NCBI GenBank assembly: GCA_016869285.1
Contig: VGEN01000028.1
Span: forward strand, 1 to 38,073
Direction: 5' to 3'
From: Alphaproteobacteria bacterium
Lineage (GTDB): Bacteria > Pseudomonadota > Alphaproteobacteria > SHVZ01
Length of the DNA: 38,073 nt
Translations under genes and position numbers: made by a program
The notes under the pieces: generated by a model
Databases searched by the model: none
The model's input: only the letters and a program-made list of their open reading frames with translations
Told to the model about the DNA's origin: nothing
Shown here: piece after piece, positions 18,015-25,053 of the stretch
Layout of the letters: each line of letters opens with the position of its first letter
Position numbering within the stretch: position 1 is the stretch's first letter

Positions 18015-19168
18015 TCGGTCAGGCACTTCGCCAGATCGACGCCGCGGAGATCGGCGTCCCGGATGTCGGCGCCGATCAGCACCGTCGCCTGATCGCGCCC
18101 GCCGCCGCCTTGCACGTCCGGGAGGTGGATCGTACCGACGCGCGCATGCGCCATGCTCGCCCGGCGGAGGACGGCGCCGGCGAGAATCGCTCCCGCAAGG
18201 TCCGCGCCGGCGAGGTCGGCTGCCGTCAGATTGCAGCGCGAGAGGGTCGCCAACCTGAACTTGGTGCCGCGCAGGCGGGCGCCGAGCAAGCGAGATCCCG
18301 AAAGATCCACTCCGGTCAGGTCGCGGCCCGACAGATCGTAGTAGCTGAGATCCGCCCCATGCATGACGGCGCGAGCGCCGCTGGCACCGCTGGAGGCGAG
18401 CCATGCCTGATGCTGGTCCAGAACAGCAAGAACGTTGTTGGGAAACCGCCCCGGGCCGATAATGGGAATCTTCTCGTCGATGCGCCATACGTCGCGGTCG
18501 GAACCGCCGAACTCCGTCCCTTCGAGCTGGGCGCCGACGAAGGTGGTGCCTTTGCCTTTGGCGTTGGTCAGCCTGGCGCCACGCAGATCCGAATCGACGA
18601 ACACCGCCTCGCCGAGGCGTGCCGCTCCGAGATCGGCACCGCGGAGATCGGTATGCGAGAGGTTCGCGCCGGTCAGGTTGGCGCCGGCGAGCTGCACGCC
18701 GGAGAGATCGGCGCCGACTAGGCTCGCCCCTGTCAGATCGACGCCGGACATCACCGCCTTCGATGCCTCGGCGCATTCCAGCGTGGCGCCCGAGAGATCG
18801 GTCGTATCCGTCTGGCCCTTCACGATCCCGCTGCGAAGATCGGCGCCGGTCAGAAGGCAGCGGTTGAGGTTGGCCTTGCGCAAGCGCGTGCCATGCAATC
18901 GCGACTTGGAGAGGTCGGCGCCGGTCAGGTCGGCCTCGGTGAGGTCGGCGCCTGAGAGATCGGCCTCGATCAGATTGGCGCGGACCAGCCGGGTTCTCCT
19001 GAGATCGGCCAGGCAAAGCCGGGCTTTCTTGAGCGGCAGCGCTTCGAGATCGAGCCCCGAAAGGTTGATTCCCGTGAGGTCGGGGAGCTGGCGAATCGAC
19101 CCGATCCGCAAGCCCGAGATGAGCTCGCGGATCTTCTCGTCATCGATGCGCTGCGTCGGCTCGACCAT
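18011..19168 (-). CDS. Pentapeptide-repeat protein with two repeat blocks
   Basis: This 385-residue protein is built of A(D/N)LxG repeats (LSGADLTEADLTGADLSKSR and many more), which fold as a right-handed quadrilateral beta-helix. A first block (about residues 30-220) and a second (about 265-380) are separated by a non-repeat segment with IIGPGRFPNNVLAVLDQHQAWLASSG, recalling the linker seen before repeat blocks in other proteins of this class. No signal peptide or membrane segment is seen, so it is probably cytosolic. Some relatives protect gyrase by mimicking DNA, but most have unknown roles. It follows the HAD gene by 44 bases and is coupled to the broken MFS gene. Confidence 0.9.
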   Translation of the reverse strand: MVEPTQRIDDEKIRELISGLRIGSIRQLPDLTGINLSGLDLEALPLKKARLCLADLRRTRLVRANLIEADLSGADLTEADLTGADLSKSRLHGTRLRKANLNRCLLTGADLRSGIVKGQTDTTDLSGATLECAEASKAVMSGVDLTGASLVGADLSGVQLAGANLTGANLSHTDLRGADLGAARLGEAVFVDSDLRGARLTNAKGKGTTFVGAQLEGTEFGGSDRDVWRIDEKIPIIGPGRFPNNVLAVLDQHQAWLASSGASGARAVMHGADLSYYDLSGRDLTGVDLSGSRLLGARLRGTKFRLATLSRCNLTAADLAGADLAGAILAGAVLRRASMAHARVGTIHLPDVQGGGGRDQATVLIGADIRDADLRGVDLAKCLTE

Positions 19169-19212
19169 AGGGATCTTAGGCTAGGACCGGCGCTCTTCCG
19201 GCGCAAACGCCT

Positions 19213-19893
19213 TCACAGGGCGAGGAGCCCGGCCTTCTCGAGGACCGAGTGGATGTCCTCGCATGTCGAGGCGACGTCGAAGGCGCCGGCGACGCGCAGC
19301 TGGTCGCCGAGCTCGGGCCAGCAGTGCTGGCCACCGACGAAGCCCAGCACCGGCATGCCGGCGGCGACCGCAGCGCCGACGCCGACAGTCGAATCCTCGA
19401 TGACGAGGCAGCGTTCGGGTGCCACGTCGAACTGCTTCGCCGCATGGAGGAAGAGGTCAGGTGCGGGCTTCCCCCGCGCCACCATCTTCGCGCTGTAGAC
19501 ATGCGGGTCGAAGCGCCTGAGCAAGCCGGCAATCTCCAAGTTCCAGCGCAGCCGGTCGGTCGCGGTGTTGGACGCGACGCAGACCGGAATGCCGATGCGG
19601 TCGAGCAGCGAGGCAATTCCTTTGACCGCCGTGAGCTCCTGCGGAATCACCTCGGCGACCCGCGCGTTCACGCGTTCGGCGACCTCTTCGGGAAACGGCC
19701 GTCCCATTTCCTTGGCGGCGATCTCCAGCGTCTTGTCGAAGCTGATGCCGACGAACTTGCGGGCGAAGGCGACCGGATCGATCGGATAGCCCGCTCGCGT
19801 GAACTCCTCAGCGTCGATCTTGCAGTAGAGGATCTCCGAGTCGATCAGGACGCCGTCGCAGTCGAAGATGACGAGATCGGGCGCGCGCTTCAT
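19213..19893 (-). CDS. HAD-superfamily phosphatase (beta-phosphoglucomutase-like, subfamily IA)
   Basis: A 226-residue HAD hydrolase. Motif I is DCDGVLIDSE (nucleophile Asp near residue 11), motif II lies in VCVASNTATDR, motif III is the Lys of GKPAPDLFLHAA, and motif IV is VIEDSTVGVGAA. The helical cap insert after motif I suits small phosphorylated substrates such as sugar phosphates or phosphoglycolate. The ATG at 19893 overlaps the aminotransferase stop (TGATG), so the two are translationally coupled. It lacks the WAGT signature of phosphonoacetaldehyde hydrolase. Confidence 0.9.
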   Translation of the reverse strand: MKRAPDLVIFDCDGVLIDSEILYCKIDAEEFTRAGYPIDPVAFARKFVGISFDKTLEIAAKEMGRPFPEEVAERVNARVAEVIPQELTAVKGIASLLDRIGIPVCVASNTATDRLRWNLEIAGLLRRFDPHVYSAKMVARGKPAPDLFLHAAKQFDVAPERCLVIEDSTVGVGAAVAAGMPVLGFVGGQHCWPELGDQLRVAGAFDVASTCEDIHSVLEKAGLLAL

Positions 19894-21065
19894 CAATTGG
19901 CGAGCACGGCCATGGCCGCGTCAACGCCACCCTTCTTGTGCGGAATCCCGGCCACCTTCAGCGACATCTCGACCGCGGCCAGCGCTCCCAGCAGCATCGG
20001 CTCGTTCAAATCACCCATATGGCCGATGCGGAAGACCTTGCCCTTGAGGCTGTCGAGGCCGCCGCCGAGCGAGACGTTGAAGCGGTCGAGCGCCGTCGTC
20101 CGGATCGTCTCGGCGTCGATCCCGGGCGACATCAGGATGGCGGTCACGGAGTCGGAATAGAGCCTCGGGTTCGAGCAGTAGAGCTGCATGCCGCCGCCCT
20201 CGCCCCAGGCGCGTACGGCCGCCCGCGTCGCCTCGCCGAGCTTCCGGTGGCGCGCGAAGCAGGCATCGAGCCCCTCCTCGTCCAGCATCTTGATCGCTTC
20301 GGCGAGACCGTAGAAGTGATGCACGGGCGCGGTGCCGGGAAATTTCTGCGGCTGCCGGCCGAGCATCAGGCGCCAGTCGAAATAGGCGCGCGGCAGCGTC
20401 GCGGACTGGGTCGCATCCAGCGCCTTCTTGCTGACACCGGTGAAGCCCATGCCGATAGGCAGCATCAGCCCCTTCTGCGAGCCGCCGACGGCGACATCGA
20501 CCTTCCACTCGTCCATGCGGAAGTCGATCGAGGCGAGCGAGGAGATGGTGTCGGAGAGAAACAGCGCAGGGTGGCCGGCGCGATCGATCGCCCGGCGCAC
20601 CTCGGCGACCGGGTGGGCCATGCCGGTCGCCGTCTCGTTGTGCACGAGCAGCACGCCGCGGATGTCGCGGGCCGTATCGGCCTTGAGCCGCTCCTCGACC
20701 TTGGCCGGCTCGACGCCGGTGCGCCAGTCGAAGTTCAGCGTTTCCACCTTGAGGCCATAGGCCGTCGCCATCTCGCCCCAGGAGGCCGAGAAACGCCCCG
20801 TCTCCAGCACCAGAACCTTGTCACCGGCCGAGAACAGGTTGACCACCGCCGCTTCCCAGGCTCCGTGGCCGTTCGAGGCGTAGACGAACATGGTCTGCCT
20901 GGTCTTGAAGACGCGCTTCAAGCCGGCGAAGCAGAAATCGGCGATCTCGGCGAACTCCTTCCCCATGAAGTCCATCGAGACGCGGTCCATGGCGCGCAGG
21001 ATGCGGTCGGGAATGTTGGTCGGACCCGGATTCTGGAAGAACTGACGGCCACGCATCACGGTCAT
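19893..21065 (-). CDS. Class V aminotransferase (serine-glyoxylate/alanine-glyoxylate type)
   Basis: A 390-residue PLP enzyme. The N-terminus FFQNPGPTNIPDRILRAM matches the serine-glyoxylate aminotransferase group. ASNGHGAWEAA binds the cofactor phosphate, SDTISSLASIDFRMDEW holds the pyridine-binding Asp, and GGSQKGLMLP gives the Schiff-base Lys near residue 198. It transfers an amino group, with serine, alanine or a related amine as donor and glyoxylate or pyruvate as acceptor. It heads a unit with the HAD phosphatase. A PhnW-type role in 2-aminoethylphosphonate use was considered because of the PotD-type importer nearby, but the N-terminus and the HAD partner argue against it. Confidence 0.9.
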   Translation of the reverse strand: MTVMRGRQFFQNPGPTNIPDRILRAMDRVSMDFMGKEFAEIADFCFAGLKRVFKTRQTMFVYASNGHGAWEAAVVNLFSAGDKVLVLETGRFSASWGEMATAYGLKVETLNFDWRTGVEPAKVEERLKADTARDIRGVLLVHNETATGMAHPVAEVRRAIDRAGHPALFLSDTISSLASIDFRMDEWKVDVAVGGSQKGLMLPIGMGFTGVSKKALDATQSATLPRAYFDWRLMLGRQPQKFPGTAPVHHFYGLAEAIKMLDEEGLDACFARHRKLGEATRAAVRAWGEGGGMQLYCSNPRLYSDSVTAILMSPGIDAETIRTTALDRFNVSLGGGLDSLKGKVFRIGHMGDLNEPMLLGALAAVEMSLKVAGIPHKKGGVDAAMAVLAN

Positions 21066-21206
21066 GGACGAGCTCGCTGGAGGAAAGCCTTCACGGCGGG
21101 GCTGCGACTATCTGTCGAGTCCGCACAGGAGGCAACATCCAAGCGGCGCTATGCAGCTTTGCGCGGCCAAACCGTGAAAATTGTCCAATCGCGCCCGCAG
21201 CGCGGA

Positions 21207-21992
21207 TCAGAAACCGACGACCTCGGCGATCCACTCGACGACGGCTTTGTTGCCGAACAGCGCGGCCGTGAATTTGCCGCCTATGACCGGCCGGGCGAGG
21301 TAGGCACCGCCCGCCTCGACCGCCATCACCTCGGTCGCCCGGATGTCCCAGGCGTTGTTGTAGGGCTCCCAGAGAGCATCGACGGCGCCGCGCATCACCA
21401 TCGTGTGCGCCGAGATGTCGCAATATCCACGAAGCTGCGGACACACTGCGCGCAGGCGGCGATAGCCCGCTTCGAGCCGCGTCTTCTGGAACCACTGCGC
21501 ATCGGGCGCCGAGACCAGCGCCTCCGCCAGGGCGCCACCCTTCGAGACGCGGATGCGTTTGCCGCCGCGCCAGGCGCCAAGCCCGCGCCCGGCGACGTAG
21601 GTCTCGCGCTGCATCGGCAGATGGATCACGCCGAGGACCGCACGACGCGACTCCGCTTCTTCCAGCGCAACGATGGTGCCGAAGGTGGGGATGCCGCGAA
21701 GGAAGCTGGTGGTGCCGTCGATCGGATCGATCAGCCACCGATACGCGCTCGGCCGGTCGTCGCGTCCCCCCTCCTCGCCCTCGATGTCGAACAGACCGAA
21801 GCGCGGCGACGCCGAGAGGACCGCGCGGATCTCGCGTTCGGCCGCGACGTCATGCTTGGTGACGAAGGACCTGTCCGGCTTTACCCGGGCGCGGACGCTG
21901 CCCGAGTGGAATGCCCGTGCCAGCGACCGTGACGGCCTTTCGGCCGCCCGGATCGCCAGCGCGAGCGCGTCATCGATATCCGCCTTTCTCAC
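21207..21992 (-). CDS. Inositol-monophosphatase family phosphatase
   Basis: A 261-residue metal-dependent, lithium-sensitive-type phosphatase. DIEGEEGG gives the first metal-binding Glu pair, WLIDPIDGTTSFLRGIPTFG the second metal loop, and WDIRATEVMAVEAGG the C-terminal Asp motif. Family members act on inositol phosphate, histidinol phosphate or 3'-phosphoadenosine phosphate; the type seen here is often annotated as HisN-like. It starts by ATGA overlap with the stop of the SBP gene upstream, an unusual pairing. A short stem with GCGCG arms follows the stop. Confidence 0.9.
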   Translation of the reverse strand: MRKADIDDALALAIRAAERPSRSLARAFHSGSVRARVKPDRSFVTKHDVAAEREIRAVLSASPRFGLFDIEGEEGGRDDRPSAYRWLIDPIDGTTSFLRGIPTFGTIVALEEAESRRAVLGVIHLPMQRETYVAGRGLGAWRGGKRIRVSKGGALAEALVSAPDAQWFQKTRLEAGYRRLRAVCPQLRGYCDISAHTMVMRGAVDALWEPYNNAWDIRATEVMAVEAGGAYLARPVIGGKFTAALFGNKAVVEWIAEVVGF

Positions 21993-23581
21993 TTGGTCGC
22001 GGTCGCGTACCAGACGCGGAAGCCGTTCTGCTTGATGTCCTTCAGCTGCTTGTTGGCGACGACGTTGCTGACCGACTGGGTGATGAAGGCGTGCGGGCCT
22101 TCGGCCATGTGCTTGAGCTGGATCTGCCGGTAGAGGTCGGCGCGCTTTGCCGCATCACGTTCCATCCGCGCCTGATCGGCAAGCGCGTTCAGCGCCGAAT
22201 CCTGCCAGGCCGAAATCCACGAGGGATAGCCCACCAGGTTCGCTTCCTTGCGGTTGTCGGGATTGACCGCGAAGAGCGAGACCATGGCATCGGCGTCCGG
22301 ATATCCGGCGGCCCAGCCGGTCAGAACGAGCTGGTAGTCTCGGGCACGGCTGCGGTTGATGGTGACGGCGCCGGCGCCGGCTTCGATCTCGATCTGAATG
22401 CCGGCCTTGGCAGCCTGGCCCTGGATATACTGGCTGAGCTCGAGCTGCGGGGAGTTCGAGGTGTGGATCATCTTGATCTTGAACCCGTTCGGGTGCCCTG
22501 CCTCCGCCAGCAGCTTCTTCGCTGCCTCGACGTCGGGCTTGAACGCCAGGCCCTCGGAACGCGACAGCGCGCCGAAGGCGCCGAGCGGGACCACGGCCTG
22601 GCGCGCGGTGCCGCGATCCTTCATCAGCGTCTTCTCCAGCTCCTCGTTGTTGATGAGGTGCTTGAAGGCCTGGCGGACCTTGACGTTGCCGAGGATCGGG
22701 TCCGAGGTGTTCATGGCCAGATACCAGAAGTGATGCAGCGGCGCCTGGAACCGATGCACGTCGGAATGCTTCAGCGCTCCTTCGAGATCCTGGGAATTGA
22801 GGATGCGGGCGATGTCGGCGTCGCCCTTCTCCAGCATCAGCCGCTGCGCGCCGGACTCCGGCACATGGCGGATGATGATGCGCCGGAGCTTCGGCTCTCC
22901 CCGCCAGTACCCGTCATTGCGCTCGAGGATCATCGTGTCGTTGGCGGCCCAGCTGCGCATCCTGTAGGCGCCGACGCAGGCAGTGTTGGTCTTGAGCCAG
23001 CCATTGGCGTGATCGCCCTTGTCGTTCTTCTTCGCCTCGACCGAGTCGAGGACCATGCCCATGCCGCCGGTGAGCAGCGCGGCGATGGCAAGGTCCGTCG
23101 GATAGGGCTTTGGCAGGCGCACGACCAGCGTACGGTCGTCGGTTGCCTCGACCATCTTGTCGAAGCCGTCCTGCGTATAGCCCCATTGGCGGAGCGTGCC
23201 GGCAGGGGCGAAGTTGATCGCCATGACGCGGCGGAGCGACCACTCGGCATCCTTGGCCGTCACCGGATTGCCCGAGGGATGCTTGACGCCGGCGCGGATC
23301 TTGAAGGTGATCGCGCTGCCGTCGGCCGAAGCCTGCCAGCTTTCGGCGATGCCGGGCACAAGCTTCGAGGGATCGGTGTAGTCCTGGAAGACGAGCGGAT
23401 CGCAGATGTTGCTAAGGAACTCGAAGGCGTTGAACTCGGCGACCTGTCCCGGGTCCATGCCGATGACAGGGTCGAGCGCCCAGGCCATCACCAGCGTGTC
23501 GGACGGCGTGCGCGCATGGACCGCGAGCGGCGCGGCGATGAGGGCAGCCGCGGCGAGCCGGGCGGCTGAGCGTAGGAGCAT
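21989..23581 (-). CDS. ABC transporter family-5 substrate-binding protein, paralogue 4
   Basis: A 530-residue SBP. The start at 23581 is chosen because it begins a signal peptide (MLLRSAARLAAAALIAAPLA, cleavage near VHA) and follows GGAGAGAGG. An upstream in-frame extension has no ribosome site. Family-5 features are VIGMDPGQVAEFNAFEFLSNICDPL and NVKVRQAFKHLINNEEL, with VLTGWAAGYPDADAM, a segment common in dipeptide/oligopeptide binders. It lacks the WFGWPCDE motif and cysteine pairs of paralogues 1-3, so it belongs to another branch. It is coupled to the IMPase gene. No partner permease in the window. Confidence 0.92.
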   Translation of the reverse strand: MLLRSAARLAAAALIAAPLAVHARTPSDTLVMAWALDPVIGMDPGQVAEFNAFEFLSNICDPLVFQDYTDPSKLVPGIAESWQASADGSAITFKIRAGVKHPSGNPVTAKDAEWSLRRVMAINFAPAGTLRQWGYTQDGFDKMVEATDDRTLVVRLPKPYPTDLAIAALLTGGMGMVLDSVEAKKNDKGDHANGWLKTNTACVGAYRMRSWAANDTMILERNDGYWRGEPKLRRIIIRHVPESGAQRLMLEKGDADIARILNSQDLEGALKHSDVHRFQAPLHHFWYLAMNTSDPILGNVKVRQAFKHLINNEELEKTLMKDRGTARQAVVPLGAFGALSRSEGLAFKPDVEAAKKLLAEAGHPNGFKIKMIHTSNSPQLELSQYIQGQAAKAGIQIEIEAGAGAVTINRSRARDYQLVLTGWAAGYPDADAMVSLFAVNPDNRKEANLVGYPSWISAWQDSALNALADQARMERDAAKRADLYRQIQLKHMAEGPHAFITQSVSNVVANKQLKDIKQNGFRVWYATATK

Positions 23582-23649
23582 GACCTCTCTCCGTTTCTGA
23601 TCGGAAAGGAGAGTAGAGCACAGCCGCCCGGCGCACGCCAGATGCGACG

Positions 23650-24567
23650 TCAGCGTGCCGACAGCGCCTCCTTGCTGCCTTTCCGCCGATGCCGAGCGCG
23701 CCGATCGGAGAGCCACAGACCGAACGAAGCCAGCGGAATCCAGCCGACCCAGCGGAGGAACTGCATCGCCGCCTCCGGCCACGCCGTCGCCTCGAGATAG
23801 GCGACCGGGCGCCCGATCAGGGTGCCGATCACCTCGAAGGCAAGCAGCCAGAGAAAGAGGCACGGCAGCACGATCGTAAGCGGCCGGATCCGCGGGCCAA
23901 TGCGGTGCTCGAACCATGGCGCCACCGAGATGGTGAAGATGAGCACCGTCAGCATCGCCTCAACCGCCGGACCATGCACCGTCAGGCCGCCGAGCAGCGG
24001 CTCCTCGAAGATCATCTTCGCAGCGGTCCAGGCCAGCACGCCGCCGGCCACCAGGATGATCGAGGGGAAGCGTCCAGCCAGCATCAGCACGAGGCGGCTG
24101 CCCCAGATGATGATCGGCACCGTGATCGCAAGGCCGAAAACGATCAGGAAGATGCTGTCGCGCGCCATCGCGCCGATCGCGAGCGCGTTGTCGACGCCCA
24201 TCACCGTGTCGGCGATGACGATCGTGCGGACGGCGCTCGCGACCGGCGAGCCGGCGGCAAGAGCGATGGCATGGCCGCGATCGACCTCCTGCTCGGGCTG
24301 CAGCAGCTTGCGCGCGATCCAGATCAGCGCGACGCCGCCGATCAACATCAGGCCGGGGATCTTGAGCAGCCAGAAGACGCCAAGGGTCATGGCGGCGCGG
24401 ACGGCGATGGCGCCGATCGTGCCCCACAGGATCACAATGTTCTGCTTGTTCTTCGGCACCTTGCGGGCGGCGAGCCCGATCACCAGGGCGTTATCGCCGG
24501 CAAGGACGAAATCGAGAAGAATGATGGCGAGAAGCGCCGAGAAGAACTCGGCGGATAGAATCTCCAT
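23650..24567 (-). CDS. TerC-family integral membrane protein (YjbE-type)
   Basis: A 305-residue protein with about seven helices. The first block LLDFVLAGDNALVIGLAARKVP and the repeat-related DTVMGVDNALAIGAMA carry the acidic residues typical of TerC. The family is linked to manganese or other metal efflux and tellurite resistance. C-terminal basic tail (RRARHRRKGSK). No yybP-ykoY-like riboswitch was recognised upstream; instead a GC stem-loop lies there. Located behind a small membrane protein on the same strand. Confidence 0.9.
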   Translation of the reverse strand: MEILSAEFFSALLAIILLDFVLAGDNALVIGLAARKVPKNKQNIVILWGTIGAIAVRAAMTLGVFWLLKIPGLMLIGGVALIWIARKLLQPEQEVDRGHAIALAAGSPVASAVRTIVIADTVMGVDNALAIGAMARDSIFLIVFGLAITVPIIIWGSRLVLMLAGRFPSIILVAGGVLAWTAAKMIFEEPLLGGLTVHGPAVEAMLTVLIFTISVAPWFEHRIGPRIRPLTIVLPCLFLWLLAFEVIGTLIGRPVAYLEATAWPEAAMQFLRWVGWIPLASFGLWLSDRRARHRRKGSKEALSAR

Positions 24568-24600
24568 GACACTGACTCCGAAGCATAGGGAACAGGTCGC

Positions 24601-24622
24601 GCCGCCGCCGGAGGACGGCGGC
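24601..24622 (-). terminator. GC stem-loop between small membrane protein and TerC genes
   Basis: GCCGCCG pairs with CGGCGGC (24601-24607 with 24616-24622) in the 82-base gap. No T run follows on the minus strand, so it may only attenuate or protect the message. Confidence 0.4.
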
Positions 24623-24649
24623 GGGCGACGGTTCAGGCAGCGACGGAAG

Positions 24650-25009
24650 TCAGCGGATCGGAATTTTCGCAGGACGCCGCGAGCGGACGGAAACCAGCGC
24701 GCGGGCGGGAACGGCCCCCTCGCGCACGATCAGCATGCCAAGGCCGGCAAGCGCCATAGCGGCGATCATGACCAGGATGAGGCGATAGCCGTAGATGAGA
24801 ATCGACGAGACAACCTCGAGCCCGAGATCGAAGACGATGACCTCTGCCTCGATCGTCAGGAACATCGCGACGTCGAGCGCCTCGCCGACCGGACCGGCGA
24901 GCGCGATCAGGAAGATCGGCAGCAAGGGCCATGCCTCGGCTTGACTCACCCAGCCGCGAGCCGCCGCCCAGCCCCTTTTTAGGGTCTCCCGAAGGTCCAT
25001 AAACTTCAT
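24650..25009 (-). CDS. Small membrane protein of unknown function
   Basis: This 119-residue protein was not recognised. It has an amphipathic N-terminus (LRETLKRGWAAARGW), a first hydrophobic stretch (LLPIFLIALAGPVGEALDVAMFL), and a longer one (IVFDLGLEVVSSILIYGYRLILVMIAAMALAGLGMLIV) that could be two helices with acidic residues near the turn. The C-terminus is basic. No clear ribosome site precedes the ATG at 25009; a second ATG at 25000 is possible. It lies upstream of the TerC gene on the same strand, so a shared membrane or metal role is conceivable but unproven. Confidence 0.65.
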   Translation of the reverse strand: MKFMDLRETLKRGWAAARGWVSQAEAWPLLPIFLIALAGPVGEALDVAMFLTIEAEVIVFDLGLEVVSSILIYGYRLILVMIAAMALAGLGMLIVREGAVPARALVSVRSRRPAKIPIR

Positions 25010-25053
25010 ATAGCGCGCGCCGGGGATCGGTCCAAGCGGAACCGGACAGCGCC

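Noticed and set aside
17802..19016. Long minus frame running through the pentapeptide gene into the MFS N-terminus
   Set aside because: Only its last part is the MFS leader; the upstream portion is an out-of-frame reading of the pentapeptide repeats.
18011..19168. Tandem DNA repeat or CRISPR-like array
   Set aside because: The periodic pattern encodes protein A(D/N)LxG repeats; there are no uniform repeats with unique spacers.
19213..21065. PhnW/PhnX aminoethylphosphonate pathway with the PotD-type transporter as importer
   Set aside because: The HAD protein starts DCDGVLIDSE rather than the phosphonatase pattern, and the aminotransferase resembles the serine-glyoxylate group.
24568..24649. 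yybP-ykoY manganese riboswitch before the TerC gene
   Set aside because: The gap is only 82 bases and lacks the conserved purine-rich core; only a GC hairpin is visible.
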